A model generated the notes under the pieces. That model searched no databases. It saw nothing but the letters and a program-made list of their open reading frames with translations, and was not told where the DNA came from. Of a stretch of 64,000 nucleotides of DNA, positions 19,832 through 29,455 are shown in pieces. The stretch is from the NCBI GenBank assembly GCA_964035575.1, contig OZ037872.1, positions 930,001 to 994,000 on the forward strand, read 5' to 3'. Numbering within the stretch: the first letter of the stretch is position 1; every line of letters starts with the position of its first letter. Source of the DNA: Rhynchopus sp. YZ270_cl-10. Taxonomy: Eukaryota; Euglenozoa; Diplonemea; Diplonemida; Diplonemidae. The translations under genes were made by a program, and so were the position numbers.

Positions 19832-21920
19832 TGTGATGGTCTGGTGGAATGACGCTCACCCAGGACGCCATATTTCTGCGCCCACCATCTCCAAGTACAA
19901 AACCCACAAAAGAGAGAGCGGTTCGTACTTCACACCCGCGACCAGGGGGCCCAAGGCTCTTTTGAACCCCGAGGAGCTGAAGAGGCTTCTGAACCTTACG
20001 GGGATGACCCGCAAGTTCGGCTGGGCCATAACAGCCAACCGATTTGCGTCGCTTGCGAGGGGGATGGTGGTGAAGATGAGGCGGGACACGAACTCGGTGC
20101 AGCCGATTCCTGGTGTGCAGGTATTTTCGGCTTCGTGGGCGAAATCGACCATGGAGGCGAACGGCATGCGCGTCCGCACAGCAACTACCGACCGCACAGT
20201 CCCCCTCGCGGACGTCATCACCGAGGGACGGGCGTGGTGGACCGCACTCGAAGTCCTGAAGGGTACTGACCCCCGCCTCGTCCTCAACGTCGACGAGTTT
20301 TTCGTAAAACTCGACGACCAGCACCGCTGGACGTGGGCCCGCTGCAAGAAGGGGGAGAAGTTGCAGGTGGTGGTCAAGGACGAGAAGCTGGGCTTCACCT
20401 GCTCGGCCCTCTCGTCCCTTGACGGAGAGTTGGTTGCGCTTCAGCAGATCTGGAAGGGGGAGACGTCGGCAGTGCACGCCCGTGTCTCACCGGAAGAGGA
20501 GAACCCCCGCATCTGGCAGATGCACCAGCCGGCGAGCCACTTCCAGAACGCAGCAACATGGAAGTTGTTCATGGAACGGTTCGTCGCCGTTATGGGTCCT
20601 GTGAGGGCCAAAGTGATTGCGGAGCGCAAGCAGTCCGTGCCTGCCCCCCCGACGTCCACAGCATCAACAACATCAGCAGCCCCTGTCCCCACCCGCATCG
20701 ACCAGTCCACGCAAACACCAGCTAGCTTGCTCTCAGTGGAGTTGGTGAAGGAGATGATGCGGGACCCGAAGATTCTGGACGAAGGCGTCGTGGAGAAGTA
20801 CCTTTTATCTAACCACAGGGAAGCAACAGCAGCACCACCGGCACCGCCGGCACCAGTTGTTGAGGCAGAAGAAGCGGTCGTGGAGTGCTGCGTCTACCTG
20901 TTGATCGACCAGGCCCCCCAGCACACTGAAGTTGCAATCCCTTCGTGGATTAAATTTCTCTACATCCCCAAGTCCCTCACGCACCTCTTTCAGCCAGCTG
21001 ATCAATTTGTGATCAGCTGTCTGAAGAGGCACAGCGTGAGTGGATACCACGATTGGGTGAAGGAGCAGGTGCAGGGGTACGACGACGCCACCGCTGCGAA
21101 GATCCTGGCTGGGAAGATAGCTCCCCCAGGGGAGAACGGCGGGGCTGCGGCGTGGGGCAAGTTGCCCTACAAGCGGTACATCAAGTACCGTTGCTTGTCC
21201 GGGGCCGTGGAGAAGTTGGGCAGGGAGGCAGTGCAGCAGTCGTGGGGGATGGTGGGCGTGCATCGCGTGATGGGCCTGCCGCAGCCCATTCAAGGGAACG
21301 GCAAGGAGGTCCCCGTCGTCTGGGACGACTACCTGCAGCTGTGGGACGAAGAGCGTAGGGGTGACCTCTTGCTGAAGGAAGCGGAAGCGGTGGAGGGATC
21401 GACGGAGGGGAGGGAGATTGCGGAAGGCCTCCCTGCAGCCAGAGGTCCACCACCAGTGCACCGCACTGATGCGCCGCACCAGGTCAAGCCAGCAGCGAAG
21501 CCAGCAACGAAGCCAGCAGCGAAGCCAGCAGTCAAGCCCCAGCCGAAGGGTCGCCCCTCCACAAAAAGCAAGCCCCCGCCGAAGGGTCAGCGCACGCTCT
21601 TCAGCATGGTGACCCCAGTGAACCCGCCAGCGGCACCGACCGCGTTAGTGCTGAACCCGCCAGTGACCCCAGTGAACCCGCTAGCGGCACCGACCGCGTT
21701 AGTGCTGAACCCGCCAGTGACCCCAGTGAACCCGCTAGCGGCACCGACCGCGTTAGTGCTGAACCCGCCAGTGACCCCAGTGGGGGCAAAGCGCAGCGCC
21801 CCGGAGCCTGTCGATGGAGAAGGCACTGCCACGAAAAAAGCGCGGACAGGTACGCACCACTTCTCTCTCCCTGAATTAAACTGCAACGCAACATTCTCTC
21901 CTACAGATTCGCAATCCTGA
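19785..21920 (+). CDS. pogo-like DDD transposase
   Basis: 711 codons, with no ATG at the extreme start, so the true N-terminus is probably in the overlapping frame at 19673. Helix-turn-helix-like sequence at about residues 5-42 (ISAPTISKYK) is followed by the catalytic core: Asp170 in LVLNVDEFFVKLDD, Asp375 in YLLIDQAPQH and Asp406 in HLFQPADQFVI, which gives a DD30D spacing as in pogo/Tigger. Between the first and second Asp is a Pro/Thr/Ala-rich insertion of about 85 residues (280-365) that I do not expect in the family. The C-terminal part is Lys/Ala/Pro-rich and contains three near-identical 18-residue repeats (VTPVNPLAAPTALVLNPP). It would cut and paste the element at TA sites. The catalytic frame is open, but the frameshifted start suggests this copy may not move on its own. 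Confidence 0.85.
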   Translation: MSPSDYAMAGDRPLADVMVWWNDAHPGRHISAPTISKYKTHKRESGSYFTPATRGPKALLNPEELKRLLNLTGMTRKFGWAITANRFASLARGMVVKMRRDTNSVQPIPGVQVFSASWAKSTMEANGMRVRTATTDRTVPLADVITEGRAWWTALEVLKGTDPRLVLNVDEFFVKLDDQHRWTWARCKKGEKLQVVVKDEKLGFTCSALSSLDGELVALQQIWKGETSAVHARVSPEEENPRIWQMHQPASHFQNAATWKLFMERFVAVMGPVRAKVIAERKQSVPAPPTSTASTTSAAPVPTRIDQSTQTPASLLSVELVKEMMRDPKILDEGVVEKYLLSNHREATAAPPAPPAPVVEAEEAVVECCVYLLIDQAPQHTEVAIPSWIKFLYIPKSLTHLFQPADQFVISCLKRHSVSGYHDWVKEQVQGYDDATAAKILAGKIAPPGENGGAAAWGKLPYKRYIKYRCLSGAVEKLGREAVQQSWGMVGVHRVMGLPQPIQGNGKEVPVVWDDYLQLWDEERRGDLLLKEAEAVEGSTEGREIAEGLPAARGPPPVHRTDAPHQVKPAAKPATKPAAKPAVKPQPKGRPSTKSKPPPKGQRTLFSMVTPVNPPAAPTALVLNPPVTPVNPLAAPTALVLNPPVTPVNPLAAPTALVLNPPVTPVGAKRSAPEPVDGEGTATKKARTGTHHFSLPELNCNATFSPTDSQS

Positions 21921-22310
21921 AGCAGTAAGGCGAGACCACTGACGCGAAAAAAAGAACCCTCACAATAAATGATCAGCATAAAGAGACAAAAAAAGGGCCA
22001 GATATCAAAGACTAAATCACCCCCTCCTCGCTTTTTTACTTCCGTGTATCACTGATTACACACCTCTTTCTCCACACATTCCTCCAACAGAACCCACACA
22101 AACCCGTCGTCACTTGTACAGGCGAAAAAAAATTTCGGCTCCGCCGGGGAAAAAATTAAATTAATTAATTTAATTTTTTCCCCCCAAAAAAAAAAATTAA
22201 TTAACGACTTTATAAATTATAATGTCACTAATTAGGATTTTATAAAATAAAACGCTATTATTTATAGGCGGGACTGTATGTGAAAATGTGACCAAAAGGG
22301 GAATGTGGTA

Positions 22311-22349
22311 CATCCTAGGGTGTCCACATGGATACAGTTAAGTTTTCAA
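22311..22349 (+). promoter_or_regulatory. Recurrent intergenic motif, sedolisin unit C
   Basis: Same as the unit A copy, just downstream of the transposon and at the border between the gene-rich block and the repeat block. Confidence 0.45.
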
Positions 22350-22440
22350 ACAAATTAAGCATGCGAAGGAAAAGAAAACAAAATACCGAGGGATGCATGT
22401 GTCCCGCCAACGGATTAACCACACAAATAACGTAAGGGCA

Positions 22441-23130
22441 AACAAATTGTTTGCGTTCGCGTCCTAAGGGTACCCAGAAAAACCTAGGCAGGCAGGCAAA
22501 AAAAAGTTTGTTTCAAAAAAAAGTTTTTTTCAAAATGTGCTTGCTGAACCCGGGAGTTGACCCTCCGGGGTCGGTTTTTTCTCTTTTTTTTTTCCTGTTG
22601 ACACTGGTTTTGACTATTTTCTTAAGTAAGAGAAAACCGAATGGAGTGGGAACGCTAGTGAGAGCGCAGCGGAAACGATAGTGGGAACGCAACGAGCTTT
22701 TTTCATAATGTTTTATTCTTCCCCACAAAATATCACGCGCAGAGAAACACTCGTTTTTCACACAGCGCGTCCGTTTGTTTGTTTTTCTCAAACGACACCT
22801 TTTTTCAAAATTTTTTACCTCCAATTTTTCTCTCCCCGGTATCACATATGATACTGATTTCCATGGATACACATGAAAAGGAGTTCCGTGCTATTCACAG
22901 AACTCGATAGGCGATTGAGCTTATCTAACAACAACCAAAACAAAAGAAAGTACAAAGAAGAGAATAAAAAATGCAGGAAAAATAGACAAAGAGAAAAACA
23001 AAGAGATTTTGACAAAGTGAACAATAAAACATATTTCCCAAAATGGAACCACCTAAAGTTATATTATAAAATAGCAGGTGAGCACTTTTTCCCTCGGATG
23101 AGTACCCAGGCCACAGTACAGTGGTGCTGG
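22441..23130. other. AT-rich non-coding region
   Basis: No gene recognised. It contains homopolymer A/T runs and a lysine-rich chance frame (about 22873-23060). This is the start of the repeat-rich compartment. Confidence 0.5.
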
Positions 23131-23231
23131 TGAAGCTTTTAACGCCGGCATTTGCATTTTCGGAATCCGTCCGTCCAGTGGTGGGGTCAATTTGCTGAAA
23201 TGGACAAGTTCTCGTTTTTGATCAATTTCCT
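23131..23231 (+). repeat. Satellite A module next to a 9-bp array
   Basis: GCATTTTCGGAATCCGTCC, then GTGGTGGGGTCAATTTGC, then AATGGACAAGTTCTCG, running directly into the CACAGTATA array. The same module abuts the same array at 51439-51540 (- strand) and 61625-61728. Confidence 0.7.
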
Positions 23232-23723
23232 CACAGTATACACAGTATACACAGTATACACAGTATACACAGTATACACAGTATACACAGTATACACAGT
23301 ATACACAGTATACACAGTATACACAGTATACACAGTATACACAGTATACACAGTATACACAGTATACACAGTATACACAGTATACACAGTATACACAGTA
23401 TACACAGTATACACAGTATACACAGTATACACAGTATACACAGTATACACAGTATACACAGTATACACAGTATACACAGTATACACAGTATACACAGTAT
23501 ACACAGTATACACAGTATACACAGTATACACAGTATACACAGTATACACAGTATACACAGTATACACAGTATACACAGTATACACAGTATACACAGTATA
23601 CACAGTATACACAGTATACACAGTATACACAGTATACACAGTATACACAGTATACACAGTATACACAGTATACACAGTATACACAGTATACACAGTATAC
23701 ACAGTATACACAGTATACACAGA
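23232..23723. repeat. 9-bp tandem array, unit CACAGTATA
   Basis: About 54 nearly perfect copies over 492 bp. The unit contains the palindrome GTATAC. Long open frames such as VYTVYT are a by-product because nine is a multiple of three. Confidence 0.97.
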
Positions 23724-24420
23724 CGGAAATTTCCCAGGGTCGGGAGATGAGCAGGGGAGGGAAGAATGTTAACTCACAGCCCAGGGTGTCTCCTAATTCT
23801 GGAAATTTTTCAAAATTCCGACATCCGGAAGCAATTTTTTTCCCTGGAAAAAAAGTGGGTTTGCAGCCCCAAAACATACTGCGATTGGCATTTCCGGAAT
23901 CCGTCCGCGCTGTGGTGGGGTCACTTTGCCGAAATAGCAAGTTCTTGGTTTTGGACAAAATGAGTGTAAGGTAAAGGGGGTAGGTAAATCCCACAACCCA
24001 GATTTTCTCCCTGATCCTGAAAACATGAAAATGCCCGAAAACACCGGCATTTGCATTTTCGGAATCCGTCCGGCCAGTGGTGGGGTCAATTTGCCAAAAT
24101 GGACAAGTTCTTGCTTGTGGTCAAAACCCGTCAGCGTAACGTAAAGGGGGCCAAGTGTTTGCCTGTAGAAACTGGTAGGAACAGACAGCGCCGCAGGCGC
24201 ACGGTACCCAACATACTTTTTTCGGGAAAATACCAAAACATAAGCACTTTAAACACGTCCCTAATTTTTCCGCAAACTTTTTCCCTGGCAATTTTTTTCC
24301 AAAGACCGGAAGCGGAAGCAAATTAGGAAACACCCTGACACAGCCCCAACACAAAAAAATTGAAAAAACTTTTTTTCAAAAAAACTTTTTCCCCAAAAAT
24401 CTCAAAAAAACCTACTGGGG
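23724..24420. repeat. Satellite A modules
   Basis: At least two modules with the core GTGGTGGGGTCA, at about 23913 and 24074, flanked by GGAATCCGTCCG and AATGGACAAGTTCTTG. The hairpin word GCGCCGCAGGCGC lies near 24190. No gene. Confidence 0.6.
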
Positions 24421-24424
24421 GGGG

Positions 24425-24565
24425 GCGAATAGAAGTCCCCTGCCGAATACAAGTCCCCGCCAAATACAAGTCCCCCTTTTATTTTGGCCGTTTTCATAAA
24501 ATATATTTTAGAATACAAGTCCCTACAGTGGAGTACCAGTAGGGTACTCCACTGTAGGGACTTGT
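24425..24565. repeat. AATACAAGTCCCC repeats ending in a 22-bp hairpin
   Basis: Four copies of the word (A)ATACAAGTCCCC are followed by a perfect inverted repeat: ACAAGTCCCTACAGTGGAGT.. at 24515-24536 and its complement at 24544-24565, with a 7-nt loop. The hairpin arm itself starts with the repeated word. Confidence 0.75.
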
Positions 24566-24774
24566 AGTCAGCTTGCTATAAATTTCCACTAAAAACATGA
24601 ATAGAGAACGCGCGTGGACGCAGCTACGTGCATTAACACGCGTACGCGCAAACCCGCAAACCCGGTGCAAACCCGGAAAAAGTTTTGCGGGTTTGCGCAA
24701 ATCTAACACACGTATTCTGTTGTGTTTTTTCTGATATAGGGCAAAAAAAAAAAAAAAACACAATCAAAGGGGGA
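24566..24774. other. Non-coding region with CGCGT words
   Basis: Short repeats of ACCCGCAAACCCGG and CACGCGTACGCGC; an A-run at 24744-24759. No gene. The last 8 bases (AAGGGGGA) are the left target duplication of the next element. Confidence 0.5.
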
Positions 24775-25649
24775 CAGAGCTCGCGCTAAAGTCCATCCCT
24801 CATCCCGGGATTTTTGGGGGTTTTGGTAGGAACGTTTTTTTTTTGCAGTACGGGGATTTCATTAAGAAACCAGAAGTTCTAATATTGTTGAGTAAGACCA
24901 CCACATAGTGGACTTGCATATACATGTGACCCCGCCGTGGAACGCAATTGGCTCGGAAAGTCAAAAGAAAGAGGAGAAAAAAGAAAAGGGAAAAAAAAAA
25001 AAAAGTTGGGTGCCGTGCGCCTGCGGCGCTGCCTGTTCCCTTCCAGTTTCTACAGGCAAACACTTGCCCCCTTTACCTTACACTGACGGGTTTTGACCAA
25101 AACCAAGAACTTGTCCATTTCGGCAAATTGACCCCACCACAGAACGGACGAATTCCGGAAATGCAAATGCCGGTGTTTTCGCGCATTTTCATGTTGCAAG
25201 ACGTCAGGATCAGGGAGAGAAAATCTGGTTGTGGGATTTACATTGGCCCTCTTTACCCACATGGATTTTGACCAAAACCAAAAAATTGGCCATTTCGGCA
25301 AAGTGACCCCACCACAGCGCGGACGGATTCCGGAAATTCCAATCGCGGTGTGTTTTGGGGCTGAAAACCCACTGATTTTCAGGAGAAAAATTGCTTCCAA
25401 ATCTCGGAATTTTCCGAATTTTCCTGAAAATGACCCTTGTTTACGAGTATGGGTTCATATTTTGCGAAAATTTAAGTCACTAAAATTTTGTCCATTTTTC
25501 CGTATATACCCCGCCACAAGCCGGGATTGGCCCGGAAATGCCACAAAACGGGGTTTCCGGGCCTCCCCTGCTAACCTTTTCAAGGAACGTTTTTCCGTAC
25601 CCGAAATCCATTTTTTCCCCATTTTTTCCCATAATTAGCGCGACCACTG
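24775..25649 (+). mobile_element. Non-autonomous hAT element, copy 1
   Basis: 875 bp with inverted ends CAGAGCTCGCGCTAA and TTAGCGCGACCACTG, flanked by a perfect 8-bp duplication AAGGGGGA (24767-24774 and 25650-25657). An 8-bp duplication and CAG ends fit the hAT superfamily. The interior has no coding capacity; it is built of four or so diverged modules spaced 160-200 bp apart, each with a GGGGTCA or TGACCCC core. A second copy lies at 28644 and an inverted one at 58565. Confidence 0.85.
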
Positions 25650-25657
25650 AAGGGGGA

Positions 25658-25904
25658 TCCGTAAATAGACCGGCAACGACCAGACACGTAATTAGTGTGT
25701 ACAGCCGGTCTTTAGCCGGTCTTTAGGGTCCGTAAAAAGACCGGCTCTTAAGGATTACCGGCTATAAGGGCCGGTCCTACCCACCCTCGAAAAAGACCGG
25801 CAGACCGGGTGTACAATTGTACACACAAAAATTTACGTACGATCTTCCTTCTAAGGTGCTCGCTCTCCATACCTAGACCCTCGAAATTTTTTTTTTTTTG
25901 CCCC
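25658..25904. other. Short repeats with ACCGG and TACGTA words
   Basis: Repeats of AGCCGGTCTTTA and GACCGGC, then AT-rich DNA. No gene. Confidence 0.5.
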
Positions 25905-26157
25905 TATATTCATACATATTAGGTACGTACGTAATACGCGGCTTTTTAATTAAAATAATAAAATACGTAGTACGTAAAAATAATACTACGTACGTAGCAA
26001 GATTAGCCGCAAAATACGCGCAAAATACGTAGTAAATAAAGTATTTACGTACCAAATACGTAGTAAATAAAGTATTTTTATATTAATTATAATAGATATA
26101 TTATTATAAATTACCGGTAGTTTTAAACCGTTACAAGTGGGTTCCAAGTGGGTTACA

Positions 26158-26294
26158 TACACGACATGTACCACCACCTAATTTTGCCTGAAATTAGGTG
26201 AAGTTCAGTGGTTTTTGGTGGTACATGTAACATACATGTAACCCACTTGTAACGTTACAAGTAGGTTACAAGTGGGTTACTTCACCGTCGTGCA
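26158..26294. mobile_element. MITE-like element, CACGAC inverted ends
   Basis: The left end is TACACGACATGTACC and the right end TTCACCGTCGTGCA. The interior carries TTACAAGTGGG words and a fold-back GGTGGTACATGT/ACATGTACCACC. No coding capacity. Confidence 0.55.
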
Positions 26295-26397
26295 TGAGCA
26301 GGTCGCGTCTGCACTCGAAAACCTACGAGAGCCTGGCTTCAACAACAGCACCAATATCGGGCAGCTACTGCGATTGGTCAACGAGATATGTATATAA
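26293..26397 (+). pseudogene. Short coding-like relic
   Basis: A 34-codon frame with protein-like composition (EQVASALENLREPG and IGQLLRLVNEI) directly right of the MITE. No ATG, and it stops soon after. It may be an exon fragment carried by the surrounding TIR element. Family unknown. Confidence 0.25.
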
Positions 26398-26960
26398 AAC
26401 TTCTCTCGACCAGTGGTCCTTTCGAAATGGAGGTCCCGTAAAGCTTTGCTGCTGCGTTCCGAAATTATTTTGTATGTACGTATTTACGTGTGCCGAGAAC
26501 TGTCCAATTTTGCAAAGTGACCCACTACTGGACGGACGGATTCCAAAAATGCAAATGCCGGTGTTTTTGGACGATGCATCTTTCCCGGCCAAAAACCCTA
26601 CCACAAATTATAAAGTGTACCCCCTCCCCCTTATACCAATGACCTCTCAGGGACCTGTCAACATAGCCCCCCTCCGGAACACCATTTGAGTAATTAAAAC
26701 TACGGTCAATATACGTGGTAACTATTAAAAATACGCGCATTTACGTAGTATTAAATAAAAATACGCGCAACTTACGTAGTATTAAATAAAAATACGCGCA
26801 ACTTACGTAGTATTAATTAAAAATACGCGCATTTTACGTAGTATTAATTAATTATTATTAAATAAATACCCCTTCATGTTGCAAATACGTACTACGTATT
26901 TTATTATTTTTACTACGTATTTGCCGCGTATTACGTACGTACCTATTATGTATGTATATT

Positions 26961-28320
26961 GGGCTAATTTCGACGATTTGAGGCCATTAAAAGCAAAATT
27001 TGGCACTTTTGAGCATCTAGGGGGGTCTAAAACGCGGTTCCGCGAACCCAAAATTTCGTGATTTTTACCAAAAACAAGTCGATTTTTGAAAAAATCTCAA
27101 AAAAAAAAATCCCAATTTTTTTTTTCACAAGTGTTTTTGAGGCCTGCTCACTACACCCTAGGTACCCTTCTGGGACCAAAAAGTCAAAAAAAGCAAGAAT
27201 TGGGCTGTTTTGAGCATCTAGAGTTAATTCCCCAGTCATTTTCTGTACCACCAGTGCATTTTGTATGGGACAGCGCCTTGTCAAAAAATCAAAAAATCTC
27301 AAAAAAAAAAATTTTTTTTTCGGGAAAATTTCGACCCCTGAGTTGGGTTTTTGGGCACCAAAAAGTGCAAAAAAACGCAAAAATCGGGTGTTTTGACGAT
27401 CTGGGGGTAAACATATGCATTATGCACCTTATGCATTACTACAGGGGCCCACAATTTCGACTTTTCCTTAGCAAATTCCGTCACTATTTTTTTTTTTTTC
27501 GATTTTGGCAAAGGCAAATCTCAGGGGAAAAAAAATCACCCCGATAGTGGGTCCTTGGGTGTCCAAAGATGCCAAAAACACAAAAAAAATTGATATTTTG
27601 ACCATCGGTGGGCACCTAAAACGCACTTTTCTGCCCAAAAAAATGAATATCGATTTTTCCTTAGCGCTCTTATAGCCGTGATTTTTCAGTTTTTTTTCAC
27701 AAAAAAATTCACCGAAAATAGTGTGTCCTTGGGAGATCAAAAACGCAAATAAAATTTTGGTGTTTTGACCCTTCAGAAGCACCCAAAACGCACTTTTGTG
27801 TACAAAAACACACATATTTCACATTTCCTTAGCAATTCCTTTCACAAGTACAAGGCGATTTTTGACCAGACAAAAAAATTTTTATTGCTCAAAAACGGGC
27901 GTGGTAGGCACCCGAAGTCATAAATGGCCCAAAGAATCCAAAAAAACCTCAGAAATACATGTTCGTGAAAAACATTTGCAAGTCAAAATTCAACCACAAT
28001 ACGGTCATTTTGTGCATACCCTGTGACTGTAGTGGCTAGAGAACACGCATGCAGACCTGTTCCTTGCAATTTCCAGTGTTGTGTTTATCAATGCATGCAT
28101 CCAGAGGACCTTTGGTTTACGTAATCGTAGGCACTCCTGAGCAATGAAGTCGGGTTTTGACCCAAAATCGGGGTGTGTGGGCCCTAATTTGCTCCAAATT
28201 TGGCCGAAAATTGGGATTTTTCTGAAATTTTCATTGTGCTCAGCAAAAATCCTTGCTTTTTTGAAGAATTTTCCAAAAAATATGCTATACCCCCTATGAC
28301 TGGACCCAACTCCCCTCACC
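26961..28320. repeat. Satellite B array
   Basis: Five or more diverged modules about 130-190 bp long. Each has a core like TTTTGAGCATCTAGGGGGGT or TTTTGACGATCTGGGGG, followed by AAAACGC.GTT, a stretch like CAAGTCGATTTTTGA, and an A/T run. The right end (28000-28320) is repeated nearly unchanged at 45766-46085. No gene. Confidence 0.7.
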
Positions 28321-28643
28321 CCTTTTTTTTTTCACCCAAAAGGGCCGGAAATTTTACACACTAATACACAAACTTACGGACCCCCCAAATACGCCAGGCC
28401 AAAAGCTAAATCGCCTCCTTTCTCCCGACATTTTTGAAAATGAGTTCCCCCCCTTTATTTGCACGAAGAAAAAGTACTGGTTCCCCCCCTTTATTTGCAC
28501 GAAGGCCGCAGGCTACTTAGGGGGTAAGTTTGGTGACTAAAGTGACCGTAAAAAAAATATATGAAAAGATCGAGTGTCAAATCGTCGAAAAACAGCCTTT
28601 TTGGGATGGTTTGGAAAAAAAAAAAAGCCGCCTGCGGCGGCAC
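28321..28643. other. Non-coding spacer
   Basis: It contains two copies of CCCCCTTTATTTGCACGAAG (28446 and 28484) and homopolymer runs. No gene. Confidence 0.5.
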
Positions 28644-29357
28644 CAGGGCTCGCGGATTTTTGGGGGTTTTGGTAGGAACGTTTTTTTTTTGCAGTACGGG
28701 GATTTCATTAAGAAACCAGAAGTTCTAATATTGTTGAGTAAGACCACCACATAGTGGACTTGCATGTACATGTGACCCCGCCGTGGAACGCAATTGGCTC
28801 GGAAAGTCAAAAGAAAGAGGAGAAAAAAGAAAAGGAAAAAAAAAAAAAAAGTTGGTTACCGTGCGCCTGCGGCGCTGCCTGTTCCCTTCCAGTTTCTACA
28901 GGCAAACACTTGCCCCCTTTACCTTACACTGACGGATTTTGACCAAAACCAAGAACTTGTCCATTTCGGCAAATTGACCCCACCACAGAACGGACGAATT
29001 CCGGAAATGCAAATGCCGGTGTTTTCGCGCATTTTCATGCAAGACGTCAGGATCAGGGAGAGAAAATCTGGTTGTGGGATTTACATTGGCCCTCTTTACC
29101 CACATGGATTTTGACCAAAACCAAAAAATTGGCCATTTCGGCAAAGTGACCCCACCACAGCGCGGACGGATTCCGGAAATTCCAATCGCGGTATGTTTTG
29201 GGGCTGAAAACCCACTGATTTTCAGGAGAAAAATTGCTTCCAAATCTCGGAATTTTCCGAATTTTCCTGAAAATGACCCTTGTTTACGAGTATGGGTTCA
29301 TATTTTGCGAAAATTTAAGTCACTAAAATTTTGTCCATTTTTCCGTATATACCCCGC
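28644..29357 (+). mobile_element. hAT element copy 2, right end missing
   Basis: It starts CAGGGCTCGCG and matches copy 1 closely after a 22-bp deletion near the left end. It stops matching at CCGTATATACCCCGCC, so the right inverted end and its duplication are lost. Confidence 0.8.
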
Positions 29358-29360
29358 CAA

Positions 29361-29455
29361 AGAGGGTCCGTAAATTTTACGGACCCTCTTTACGGACCCT
29401 CAAGTGCGGACCCGGGTCCGTAATTACGGACCCTAGGGTACGTAATTACGTGGTC
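29361..29455. repeat. Palindrome cluster GTCCGTAATTACGGAC
   Basis: Several copies of GGTCCGTAA..TTACGGACC and CCTAGGGTACGTAATTACG. The same words form a longer cluster at 31830-31960. Confidence 0.7.

Larger units (their letters stand above)
19490..22276 (+). mobile_element. pogo-like (Tc1/mariner superfamily) DNA transposon
   Basis: A 2,787-bp element. The ends are inverted: CAGTCCCGCCT at 19490 and AGGCGGGACTG ending 22276. Both are flanked by TA (19488-19489 and 22277-22278). Sedolisin units A and B have the uninterrupted site CCGATATGTG, so the TA duplication and exact borders are directly visible. Subterminal words TAATTAGTGA and TTTATAAATTA recur near both ends and could be transposase-binding sites. 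It encodes one transposase. TA target duplication, CAGT-type ends and the DDD transposase fit the pogo group. Confidence 0.92.
18564..22440 (+). repeat. Partial sedolisin unit C (3' flank only), split by a transposon
   Basis: A third unit with no sedolisin coding sequence. Its left part (18564-19489) matches unit A from about 13917. Its right part (22277-22440) matches unit A from TATGTGAAAATGTGACC to AATAACGTAA. Between them lies the pogo-like element. The right part lacks a short stretch of unit A (the repeated TTCTGTG block) and the ACGAAAAAAAACTAC step, so unit C diverged slightly. Confidence 0.9.
25905..26960. mobile_element. TIR element with TACGTACGTAATACGCGG ends
   Basis: The ends match in inverted orientation over about 38 bp: CATACATATTAGGTACGTAC near 25911 and GTACGTACCTATTATGTATG near 26935. 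Subterminal words AATACGCGCAACTTACGTAG repeat inside the right end. The interior holds a CACGAC-ended MITE (26158), a short coding-like relic and a satellite A module. A related element lies at 46304-48484. Confidence 0.65.

Noticed and set aside
22873-23133. A lysine-rich small protein
   Set aside because: AT-rich DNA gives Lys/Asn/Arg runs by chance; no neighbouring signal or homologous copy was seen.
23059-23994. Long open frames over the 9-bp arrays (also at 51248 and 61418-62173)
   Set aside because: The unit length is a multiple of three, so every frame without a stop in one unit stays open; products are VYT, CVY, SIH or QYT repeats.
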